Below are positions 51,767 through 59,795 of a DNA stretch of 64,000 bases, piece after piece. The notes under the pieces are model-generated. The model had not been told where the DNA came from. It worked only from the letters and a program-made list of their open reading frames with translations, and ran no database searches. The DNA comes from Anaerolineae bacterium (GTDB lineage Bacteria > Chloroflexota > Anaerolineae > 4572-78 > J111), in contig JAJVIM010000020.1 of NCBI GenBank assembly GCA_022071955.1, positions 186,001 to 250,000 of the forward strand. The letters are read 5' to 3'. The position numbers and the translations under genes were made by a program. Each line of letters begins with the position of its first letter. Within the stretch, counting starts at the first letter, position 1.

Positions 51767-52612
51767 ATGCCGATGAATGTGCCTGTGCCCGGGCCAGAAA
51801 AAAATCCAAACCGATGGCTGGGCATTGCAGCGATTGTTGTTTTGCTTGTCAGTAGCCTGGCCTGCCGGCTGGAATTTGGCATGAATCCCGAAGTTTCGGC
51901 GCAGGCTCAGCCGCCGGCTTTTGCCGATTATACCGCCGCCAACGGGCCGGCTTCCGCACCCGCGCCGGCGGACCGGGTGTCAACGCCCTCTCCCACGCCA
52001 ACCGCCCGGCCAACCGTCACCCCCACAGCCTCTCCCACGCCGTACAACCCAATTTTAGCGCCCACCGTGCCCGCCGAAGATCAGGCCCGGCCAACATCTA
52101 CCCCCGGCATACCGCCCACGCCAACCCCCATTCCGTTGATTCCGGCTCGCTATCCGCCGCACCGGATCATTATTCCGGCTATTGGCCTTAACGCGCCGGT
52201 TGAAACCGCCGATTGGACAACCTCCACCGGAAAGGACGGCGTGACTTCGGTGTGGAATGTGCCGGAAAACGCGGCCGGCTGGCATAAAAACAGCGCCCTG
52301 CCGGGCCACGGCAACAACGTGGTGCTGTCCGGGCATCACAATCTGGGCGCCGAGGTTTTTCGGGATTTAGTCAATTTGAAGATTGGCGATGAACTGGTGC
52401 TACAGGCCGACGCCTACGAATATCACTACGTGGTCACCGACCGCTTTATTGTGCCGGAGCTCAACGCCCCGGAAGAACAGCGCCAGCAAAACGCGCAGTG
52501 GATCCTGCCCACCATCGATGAGCGGGTAACGCTGGTTACATGCTGGCCCTACACCGGTAACAGCCACCGGCTGATTGTGGTGGCCAAACCTGTTGGGTTT
52601 AACGAGTTATAG
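51767..52612 (+). CDS. Sortase (class D/E-like), membrane-anchored
   Basis: The protein has 281 residues, with GGAG about 8 nt before the ATG. A membrane segment (about 17-35, LGIAAIVVLLVSSLACRL) is followed by a Pro/Thr/Ala spacer to about 125 and then the sortase barrel. The catalytic residues are seen as His in LSGHHNLGAEVF, Cys in LVTCWPYTGNS and the following Arg in SHRLIVVAKP. Sortases cut a sorting signal and join the protein to another molecule. No clear LPxTG substrate occurs in the window. The metalloprotease tail (VFIPMVVRGL) lacks that motif. Its place in the flagellar operon is unusual and could mean attachment of an envelope protein, or simple neighbouring. Its operon ends at the 52664 terminator. 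Confidence 0.85.
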   Translation: MPMNVPVPGPEKNPNRWLGIAAIVVLLVSSLACRLEFGMNPEVSAQAQPPAFADYTAANGPASAPAPADRVSTPSPTPTARPTVTPTASPTPYNPILAPTVPAEDQARPTSTPGIPPTPTPIPLIPARYPPHRIIIPAIGLNAPVETADWTTSTGKDGVTSVWNVPENAAGWHKNSALPGHGNNVVLSGHHNLGAEVFRDLVNLKIGDELVLQADAYEYHYVVTDRFIVPELNAPEEQRQQNAQWILPTIDERVTLVTCWPYTGNSHRLIVVAKPVGFNEL

Positions 52613-52663
52613 CAAACTCTACTGTTCCATCTCCTTTTTTTCCGTTCTCTTAACAGTTTGATC

Positions 52664-52725
52664 GGCACGGACTGACGCAGTGTATTATTTTACATTTATT
52701 CTGCTGCGTCTGCCCGTGCCTTTTT
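52664..52725 (+). terminator. Terminator ending the flagellar operon
   Basis: GGCACGG-n3-GACGCAG (52664-52680) pairs with CTGCGTC-n3-CCGTGCC (52704-52720), and TTTTT follows. The two 7-bp stems enclose an AT-rich loop of about 23 nt. Confidence 0.75.
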
Positions 52726-53052
52726 ACTTTGTTGGGGGTGCGCGAATAGCGAATAATGAACTCTACTTACCCAACTTGTTTTCAGCGTGACTGTTGAGCT
52801 ACATGAAGATTAAAAATTTAATTCGGTAATTCCCCTCCCCTAACCCCTCCCCCTGAAAGGGGGAGGGGAAAAGAGGAATTTGGTCGGTATCAGTTTCGGG
52901 CGCTTCGCGCCCGAAATTGATACCGTTTCCTAAATTCCCCCCTTCCCAAAGGGAAGGGGGGCCAGGGGGGATGGGGAAAACTATTGAATTAAATTGTGAA
53001 AGTTCATCAAACCCCACCTACGGCTGCGCAGATTCGTTTATTTTCACAGGAG
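52726..53052. repeat. Intergenic block of G/C-rich hairpins between convergent genes
   Basis: No gene is seen. Three near-perfect hairpins follow one another: CCCCTCCCCC/GGGGGAGGGG (52844-52868), an 18-bp stem with a TTC loop and one T-G mismatch (52886-52924), and CCCCCCTTCCC/GGGAAGGGGGG (52937-52961). The 30-mer 52951-52980 is the inverse complement, with three mismatches, of 17215-17244. This is a dispersed repeat family that lies between convergent genes and may also stop both transcripts. Confidence 0.75.
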
Positions 53053-54234
53053 CTAAAAACTGCCGGGCACCGGCAACAATTCCCAGTTTTTACCGCCGTC
53101 CCGGGAATAGTGCGGCACGTTGTTGAGGTTGGCAAACAGCACCCACTGCCGGTTGGGCCAGCTCCCGCCCAACAGTGTGATCGGTTGCGGGCTGTCAAAA
53201 ACCAGTTCCCAGCTAACTGCGCCGGCATCCGGCGAATTAGGGTTGGGGCTGCGCCACAATTGCGCGCCGGTGGTTACGTACAACGCCCCGGATACCCCAT
53301 CGATGCTAATGTTTAAATCGATGGGCCGGCTGGCCGGCGGGCCGGGCAGGGTGGCCCACTGGCCGTTGTTCGCTCCCCGGCGCAGCAGACTGCCCGGAAA
53401 ATCCGGCCAGACAACGGCGAACAATCGCCCGGGGTCGATGGGGTCAAACATCAACCGGGCCACACCGTTGCTGTGTTCCAGATAACGGCTGGCGGGTGCC
53501 CACGTTTCGCCGGCGGCGGCTTGAATAACCGGCACGTCGGTGGGGCCAAACGGCTCGGTAGCCCACAACAGGCGAGGCTGCTCCGGCAGATTGGTTACCG
53601 CGCCCACCGGTTTGGTCTGCTCCTGTTTCCAACCTACGGTAGTCCAGTGGTAAATGCCCTGGCAGGTGGCCAGAAAGAAAAGTTCGGGGTTGTGGTAATC
53701 CAGGTTAAAACTGTTAATGCAGCCCGGTTCAACCGGCCAGCCCGTAATGAGCGTGGCCCAATGCTGGCCGTAATCGTTGCTGGTGAGCAGCCGGCGGCCA
53801 GTCGCACCGGTTTGCAGCGCGACCAGCCGGTTGGGTAGTTTGGGGCTAAAAAAGACGCCGGTTACCTGCCACGGTACGGGTGTGCCTGTGGGGCTGGCGG
53901 TTGGGGTTGGCAGGATGATGACCGGCTGCGGCGAGATTGGCGTTGGGGGGAGTGGAGTGACGGTGGGTGTAACTGTGGGCAGCGGCGACGGGGTTGCCGG
54001 GGGCGGCGCGACAGTTGGGGTTGACTCCGGCGCGGTAGCCGTTGGCCGAGCCTCCAGCGTTGAAACCTGCGCCGCGAGCTGGCTGTTGGCCGTTACCAGC
54101 AGGGCAATGGTTGCCGGCAGGTTGGCCGTGGCGGTTGGCGTGGCTTTTGGCCGGATTTCAAAGCCAAATAGCTGGCATGCCATCAACCCGAGCGCCAACA
54201 GCAGCAGCGCCGCCAGCGGGCGGAACCGGCTCAT
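53053..54234 (-). CDS. Lipoprotein with Pro/Thr linker and Asp-box repeats
   Basis: The protein has 393 residues from the ATG at 54234, which overlaps the upstream stop as ATGA. An ATG at 54246 adds four residues. The lipobox is LMAC. A coiled segment (about 35-55, TIALLVTANSQLAAQVSTLE) and a Pro/Thr linker of about 65 residues lead to a beta-propeller-like domain with Asp-box motifs (SNDYGQHW, SRDGGKNW). Such propellers occur in sialidase-like, BNR and photosystem-assembly-type proteins, often extracellular. No catalytic pattern is recognised. It is probably surface-exposed and is encoded at the end of the kinase operon, so it may be a sensor partner (inference). Confidence 0.78.
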   Translation of the reverse strand: MSRFRPLAALLLLALGLMACQLFGFEIRPKATPTATANLPATIALLVTANSQLAAQVSTLEARPTATAPESTPTVAPPPATPSPLPTVTPTVTPLPPTPISPQPVIILPTPTASPTGTPVPWQVTGVFFSPKLPNRLVALQTGATGRRLLTSNDYGQHWATLITGWPVEPGCINSFNLDYHNPELFFLATCQGIYHWTTVGWKQEQTKPVGAVTNLPEQPRLLWATEPFGPTDVPVIQAAAGETWAPASRYLEHSNGVARLMFDPIDPGRLFAVVWPDFPGSLLRRGANNGQWATLPGPPASRPIDLNISIDGVSGALYVTTGAQLWRSPNPNSPDAGAVSWELVFDSPQPITLLGGSWPNRQWVLFANLNNVPHYSRDGGKNWELLPVPGSF

Positions 54235-54635
54235 TTGGTAGGCCATAATTGAACTTCGCCGGGTTCGCTGCGCAAGTTAGACATCGCGACTTCGCGCAGT
54301 TTCTCCCAATCTTTGGGGTTGTACCGCAAATGGGTTTCGCTGGCCCAATTTTGGGCCGCAAAGCTGATCACGGCAACAGCGTTGGGATGTCCCAAATCGG
54401 CGTGGTATTTGCCTTCTTCCAACAGCGCTTCCATCACTGCTTTGTTGGTGTATTCGTCCAGATTTTTATCGGCCCACCCCACAAACTTGGGGCCGGCATT
54501 GAGCTGGTTCTCGTAAAAGAACATGCGGACTTTCTGTTGCAGCGACAGCGGCGTATTAAAACCACAGCCCGAAGTGAATAGTACTATGAAATTAATGGCA
54601 ATTAACGCCAATAGAATATTTTTAAAGCCCTTCAT
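54231..54635 (-). CDS. Small hypothetical lipoprotein
   Basis: The protein has 134 residues from the ATG at 54635, with GAGGAG about 5 nt upstream. An in-frame start at 54656 is less likely. The signal ends in a lipobox (TSGC). The mature part (FFYENQLNAGPKFVGWADKN, DEYTNKAVMEALLEEG, HPNAVAVISFAAQNW) is helical with no family I recognise. It overlaps the kinase upstream by 14 nt and the lipoprotein gene downstream by 4 nt, so all three are co-transcribed. Confidence 0.78.
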   Translation of the reverse strand: MKGFKNILLALIAINFIVLFTSGCGFNTPLSLQQKVRMFFYENQLNAGPKFVGWADKNLDEYTNKAVMEALLEEGKYHADLGHPNAVAVISFAAQNWASETHLRYNPKDWEKLREVAMSNLRSEPGEVQLWPTK

Positions 54636-56082
54636 TTTGCTCCTCGTCTGTTTCAAAGGGGATTATCAGTTCAACCACAACTCCCGGGCCGGGGTCCTGG
54701 TTATACATGCGGCACTTGCCGCCGGCATTCCATACGGTTGAAGCAACCATTGCCAGCCCCAGCCCCATACCAGTTGACTCGCCGGTGAAGTATTTTTCAC
54801 CCTGATAATATGGCGTCCAAACCTGGGCTAACTGCTCGGAAGAAAGCATAACGCCATTATCCGCCGCACGGATAACAAGCGACGGGCTGTATCTGGCTTT
54901 TGACAGGTTAATTGTGACAATGGGTTGCCGGGCGGGATGGAATTTCTTAGAATTTTCCAGTATTTCACGGAGGATTATGTTCATTGAGTTGGCCGGGATC
55001 GCCAGGGTAAGCCCGGAGGAAATCAACTCGGGGTCAATTGTTATCGACACCGATTCAATTTGCAAATCGGTGCTGATTTGGTCAACCATAGCAGCGATTT
55101 CATCCAGGTTCAGGGTTTTGGCGTTCAGTTGTCTTTTTGAGGCGTGCAGATACGTTAGAATGTCTTCAATTTCACTTTGTAGTCGCTGGATGCCCAAAAT
55201 AGCTTTGCCGGCAATATCTTTTATCTCATCGATTGAAAAGTCTTCGCCGTAATTGAGCAGCAAATCCATGCCGGTTACCAGCGGGATCAACGGCGTGCGA
55301 AATTTGTGGGCAATCATGGCTTGAAATTGCCATTTATCCTGTTTTACCACCATTTGAGCGGTCACATCGCGCAGATGAACGACCCACGGCGCATTGTCTG
55401 ATGAATTTAGCTGCAGGGTGTCAACTCGCAGCCAAAAAGGTTTGGACGATGGCGTTTCTGGCCGAACGAGATAGCGCGGGCTATCGTGATCTGAATCCGG
55501 CCAGATAGCCCAGGCGGTTTCTGGCTGGGCGTGATACTGTTTGCGGATAAGCTGGTGGAACGTTTCAGTCATCGGCGTTGAGTCGTCAGATGGCAGCCCC
55601 AAATAGAGCCGGGCTTTGGTGTTGGCATAATGAATGTTCCCCGCATCGTCGGAAATCAGGTAACCATCATCGGCCTGTTCTACCACCCATTCAAATTTGG
55701 TGCGCTCGGCTAACAGCCGCCGAAACCGGTTGAGCCGGGTGATGGTACGCACCCGGGTGCGCAGTTCGGCCCGGTCAAAAGGTTTGGTTACAAAGTCATC
55801 GGCGCCGGCTTCAATGCCCAGCAGCCGCGAGTCGCGGTCATCGAGCGCGGTGACTAAAATAACTGGCACATCGCGCAGCAAAACGTCGCTGCGCAGGCGG
55901 CGGCACGTTTCAAATCCATCCATATCCGGCATCATCACATCAAGCAAGATCAAATCTGGTATCAGTTTAGCGGCCTGGGCCAGGGCATCAAACCCATTGG
56001 CGGCAAAGGCCAGGTTGTAGCCCTGGTTTACCAGAAGCATTTCAAGGTTGTCCCGGCCAAATGGCTCGTCATCAACAATCAA
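54622..56082 (-). CDS. REC-PAS histidine-kinase-like protein with AHKFRTPL H-box
   Basis: The protein has 486 residues from the TTG at 56082. The frame is open upstream with no ATG or GTG, and residues of the first REC strand (NSTVL) lie before that TTG. The natural start may therefore be the ATA at 56112, where ATAACG overlaps the upstream TAA. An ancestral ATGA overlap would need one base change. The layout is REC (acceptor LLDVMMPDMDG), PAS-like, HisKA with AHKFRTPL near 232, and HATPase with ENSKKFHP, ADNGVML and GMGLGLAMV. It has Lys after the His, as in the 13826 protein, and the DxGxG motif is broken (DNGVM). It is probably not a competent kinase and may be a phosphotransfer or phosphatase element (inference). 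Confidence 0.87.
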   Translation of the reverse strand: MIVDDEPFGRDNLEMLLVNQGYNLAFAANGFDALAQAAKLIPDLILLDVMMPDMDGFETCRRLRSDVLLRDVPVILVTALDDRDSRLLGIEAGADDFVTKPFDRAELRTRVRTITRLNRFRRLLAERTKFEWVVEQADDGYLISDDAGNIHYANTKARLYLGLPSDDSTPMTETFHQLIRKQYHAQPETAWAIWPDSDHDSPRYLVRPETPSSKPFWLRVDTLQLNSSDNAPWVVHLRDVTAQMVVKQDKWQFQAMIAHKFRTPLIPLVTGMDLLLNYGEDFSIDEIKDIAGKAILGIQRLQSEIEDILTYLHASKRQLNAKTLNLDEIAAMVDQISTDLQIESVSITIDPELISSGLTLAIPANSMNIILREILENSKKFHPARQPIVTINLSKARYSPSLVIRAADNGVMLSSEQLAQVWTPYYQGEKYFTGESTGMGLGLAMVASTVWNAGGKCRMYNQDPGPGVVVELIIPFETDEEQNEGL

Positions 56083-56108
56083 AACGGTTGAGTTGGTTTT
56101 TTGTATCG

Positions 56109-59100
56109 TTATCCTGCCTGGGTTTGCTTTAGCAATAGTTCAATGGTTTGCCGTAAATTTTTTAGGCTGACGGGTTTGCTCATATAATCGTTGGCCCCTG
56201 CTTCCAAACAGCGTTCCCTGTCGCCGGGCATGGCCAGGGCGGTCAGGGCAATGATGGGCACCGCGGCAAAACGATGTTCGGCGCGCAGGCGCTGCATAGC
56301 CTCCAGGCCGTCCATATCCGGCATCTGGATATCCATTAAAATAAGATCGGGTGTGATTTCCTGAGCGCGGTTAATCGCTTCCTGGCCATTCCGGGCCGGC
56401 ACAATCCGGTAGCCGTTGCGAGTTAAATAATCGGATACGGTGTGCAGATTCATTTCGTTGTCTTCGGCCAGTACAATCAGCGGTTTTTTGTCTGAGTCTG
56501 GCTGGGATGCCGGCAATATGGCCGGCTCTTTCTGGCAGCAGATGGATTTTAGGGTCTGCAAGAGCTGCTGCCGGGAAATAGGTTTGGTGAGGTGAGCAAC
56601 GGCGCCCAAAGCCTGAGCCTGGCCCTCGTCATCCAGTACCGATGCCACGACCACCGGAATGTGGCGTGTGTTTGGGTGTGCTTTGAGATCGGCCAAAACG
56701 TCCCAGCCGGTGTGATCGGGTAACAAAATGTCCAGAATGATAATATCGGGTTGAGTATCCACCGCCGTGCGCAAGGCATTGGCCCCGGTGTGGCACACCG
56801 TACTGCTCAAGTGAATTTCTTGCAGATAACGCGAATATTGGTCGGTCACCACCGGCGAGTCCTCAATAATGAGCGCCCGCCGGATGACCGGCCCGGCGTT
56901 TTCTGCGAGTGGGGGAGCGGTTGGTGTTTGATAATTGCCCTCCCACGGCAGCAAAACGGTAAAACGGCTGCCGTGACCTTCTGTGCTTTCCAGCGAAATA
57001 CTGCCGCCGTGCAACTCCACCATTCGCCGCACCAGGGCCAGCCCCAGCCCGGTGCCGGAGTACCGCCGGGACAGTTTGCTGTCTAACTGGACAAATGGTT
57101 CAAATAACTGTTCCATTTTGTCTGCGCCAATGCCAATGCCGGTATCCCATACTGATAGAGCAACCCGCTGCTGCTCGGGGTTAGCGGTGACGTCAAGGCC
57201 AATCTGGCCGCCTTCTGGCGTAAATTTAACGGCGTTGCTTAACAGGTTTACCAGAATTTGTTTCAGGCGGCGTTCATCGGCTTTAAGGGTTACAACCTCG
57301 TCAGAGATGTGGGCGTGGACAGTGATCCGTTTTTGGTGGGCCAGTTGTTTAACAAAAAGCAGGCTGGCCCGGCAAACCTGTTCAATCGGGATTATGTCTA
57401 ACTGTAAATCCAGCTTGCCGGCTTCAATTTTTGACAGGTCCAAAATGTCGTTGATGAGCGCCAGCAGATGCCGGCCGCTGGCTTCTATATTTTTGAGCGC
57501 CGTTGTTTGGAGTTTGTTGAGTCCGCCGTATACCTCTTCCTGAAGCGCTTCAGACATGCTCAGAACGGTGTTGAGCGGCGTGCGGAGTTCGTGGCTCATA
57601 CTGGCCAAAAATTCGTCTTTAAGGCGGGCTGCCCGAGATAGTTTAGCATTAGCCATACTTAACTCGGCGGTGCGTTCGGTAACGCGGCGGGCCAGCATAG
57701 CGCGCTCTTCTTCCAGCGCCGCTTCGGCCTTTTTGCGATCAGCCAGTTCTTGCTGCGCCTGCTGGTAAAGTTGAGCGTTTTCAATGGCGCTGGCCGCCTG
57801 GCTGGCCAGTAGTTGCACCAGCGAAATTTGCTGGTTGGTGAAGGTGAGGTCAACTGAGCTATCAGCAATTTCAAGGTAGCCTACTTCGTGGTCCTGAAAC
57901 ACCAGCGGCGTTATCAGCAGGGTTTTTACCGCGCCCGGGAGACCCTCCCCGGAGATGTGGCGGTATTCCCGGCTTGACATAACTTCTTTGGCGATGCCTG
58001 GCTGGGCTAACGGCCCGTTGTCCCACCAGCCATCCGGGCCATAGTTGGCTACCAGCGTGCCGTGGTTTTTGCTCCACTCAACAATGGCCGAGCCATCAAC
58101 TTTGAGCATATCTACCAGCTCTCGGGTGACAGTGTGCAGCACAAATTGCAAATCCAGGCTGGAAGCGATGGCCGCGCCGGCGTATTGCAGAGTTAGCAAT
58201 TCCTGGTTAAAGCGGATGACCTGGGCCTCGGCCTGCCTGCGGTCTTCGATAACCTGCTGTAGCAGTATATTTGAGCGGGTCAAAGCGGCGGTTCGTTGTT
58301 CAACTCGTTTTTCCAACTCGTCGTGGGCCTGTTGCAGGGCGGCTTCGTACCGTTTGCGTTCGGTAACATCACGGGCCGCAATAACCAGTTCGGTGTCGTC
58401 GGCAGGTGTTGAACCGGGAATACCGCGCAGGCTGGATTCCAGCCAGATATAAGAGTCGTCCTGGCACTTGAAACGAAGCGTAAATGGAAGCTCGTTGCCG
58501 GGGTCAAGCAGAGGCGGGTTCATTTGTAGAATTTCGGCCAGGTCTTCGGGGTGGATAAAGCTGTAAAAAGATTGCCCCATTAATTCGGTGGGGGCGTACC
58601 CCAAAATTGATTGGCTGGCCGGCGAAACATAAGTGTACGTGCCGTCCAGCGCGAGTTTGGCAATCAAATCCCGAACATTTTCGGCCAGCATGCGGTAACG
58701 CTCTTCGCTTTTGCGGAGCGCCTGTTCGGCTTCAATGCGCTCGGTAATATCAATCCCGTATACATTTACATAACCCAGTTGGGGAAAGGGGACAAAGGTG
58801 CAACTGTAATCGCGATGGTTGTAGGTGTGCTCAACTTCAAATCGATTTTTGCCGCGTAGCGCCTGTTGTACCAACCTTTGCCAGGCGGGCGGAACACTCA
58901 TGGCCGGATCATCCAGGCTTTCCGGGTTGACAAGGTTGAGGCCGGCCAGATTACTGTACATTAATTGGCCGGCAGCAGAAATGCGTAAAATAGGATGTGG
59001 GGCTTCGGTGGGAAAGCGCGCCAGAGCGTTGATTTTTTCTTCGGCGGACCTGCGCTCGGCAATGTCACGGGCAATGACGAGCGGCACCGTATCGCCCTCG

Positions 59101-59795
59101 TAATTGATAAGGTTAACGCTAATTTCCAGCGGCACATGCTGCCCGTTTTTGTGGAGCATGTCCAGTTCGTAAATAGAAGTGACCGGCTCGCCGGATAGAT
59201 GGCGCTGGTATCTTTCTTTAATCTGGGGCAAAAGATTGGGCGGAAAGAGCTGGTCAAAATCCAGCTCCAAAAATTCTTCTTTGGAATAACCCAAAATTTT
59301 CTCGATGGCCCGGTTGACAAACACGCCGCGGAAATCTTTAAAGATCATAATCGCGTCGTTGGCGTGATCGATAATCGTGTGGAATTTTTTGGCGGTTGCC
59401 GCCGCGCTGTCGGTGCTGCGCTTGATTTTTAGGTGAGTTTCTATCCGGGCAATCAATTCTGCCTTTTCAAAGGGTTTTGCCAGATAATCGGCTGCGCCCA
59501 TTGCAAAGGCTTTAACCTTGTCTTCAACCCGATTTTTGGCGGTGAGCATAATTATGGGGATGTCACGGGTTTTGGGGTTGTTTTTTATAATGTCCAGCAC
59601 GTCAAAACCATCAAGGCCGGGCATCATCACATCAAGCAGAATCAGATCGACGGCGCTGTTGGCCTCTAACAATACCAGCGCGTCCTCGCCCGTCAGGGCG
59701 CTTGAAATACGATAATTTTGTCGTTTTAACAGTTGGATGATAAAGCTGGCTGTATCGGCTTCATCATCAACTACTAAAATTCTGATTTGTTTCAT
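56109..59795 (-). CDS. Large hybrid kinase (REC-PAS3-GAF-HisKA-HATPase-REC2)
   Basis: The protein has 1228 residues from the ATG at 59795, with AAGG just upstream. The frame also opens further, but this start follows REC start MKQIRILVVDDEAD. The order is REC (acceptor LLDVMMPGLDG), three PAS regions (about 130-520), coiled coil, GAF (about 550-720), HisKA with SMSHELRTPL near 750, HATPase with NLLSNAVKF, DTGIGI and GTGLGLAL, REC (acceptor ILDILLPDHTG), and REC (LMDIQMPDMDG, TALAMPGDRERCLEAGAND). The last REC resembles that of the kinase at 6810-8888. It is cytoplasmic. It overlaps the upstream kinase by 29 nt and probably relays its signal. The downstream atypical kinase follows 26 nt after its stop, or at once if the ATA start is used. 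Confidence 0.92.
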   Translation of the reverse strand: MKQIRILVVDDEADTASFIIQLLKRQNYRISSALTGEDALVLLEANSAVDLILLDVMMPGLDGFDVLDIIKNNPKTRDIPIIMLTAKNRVEDKVKAFAMGAADYLAKPFEKAELIARIETHLKIKRSTDSAAATAKKFHTIIDHANDAIMIFKDFRGVFVNRAIEKILGYSKEEFLELDFDQLFPPNLLPQIKERYQRHLSGEPVTSIYELDMLHKNGQHVPLEISVNLINYEGDTVPLVIARDIAERRSAEEKINALARFPTEAPHPILRISAAGQLMYSNLAGLNLVNPESLDDPAMSVPPAWQRLVQQALRGKNRFEVEHTYNHRDYSCTFVPFPQLGYVNVYGIDITERIEAEQALRKSEERYRMLAENVRDLIAKLALDGTYTYVSPASQSILGYAPTELMGQSFYSFIHPEDLAEILQMNPPLLDPGNELPFTLRFKCQDDSYIWLESSLRGIPGSTPADDTELVIAARDVTERKRYEAALQQAHDELEKRVEQRTAALTRSNILLQQVIEDRRQAEAQVIRFNQELLTLQYAGAAIASSLDLQFVLHTVTRELVDMLKVDGSAIVEWSKNHGTLVANYGPDGWWDNGPLAQPGIAKEVMSSREYRHISGEGLPGAVKTLLITPLVFQDHEVGYLEIADSSVDLTFTNQQISLVQLLASQAASAIENAQLYQQAQQELADRKKAEAALEEERAMLARRVTERTAELSMANAKLSRAARLKDEFLASMSHELRTPLNTVLSMSEALQEEVYGGLNKLQTTALKNIEASGRHLLALINDILDLSKIEAGKLDLQLDIIPIEQVCRASLLFVKQLAHQKRITVHAHISDEVVTLKADERRLKQILVNLLSNAVKFTPEGGQIGLDVTANPEQQRVALSVWDTGIGIGADKMEQLFEPFVQLDSKLSRRYSGTGLGLALVRRMVELHGGSISLESTEGHGSRFTVLLPWEGNYQTPTAPPLAENAGPVIRRALIIEDSPVVTDQYSRYLQEIHLSSTVCHTGANALRTAVDTQPDIIILDILLPDHTGWDVLADLKAHPNTRHIPVVVASVLDDEGQAQALGAVAHLTKPISRQQLLQTLKSICCQKEPAILPASQPDSDKKPLIVLAEDNEMNLHTVSDYLTRNGYRIVPARNGQEAINRAQEITPDLILMDIQMPDMDGLEAMQRLRAEHRFAAVPIIALTALAMPGDRERCLEAGANDYMSKPVSLKNLRQTIELLLKQTQAG

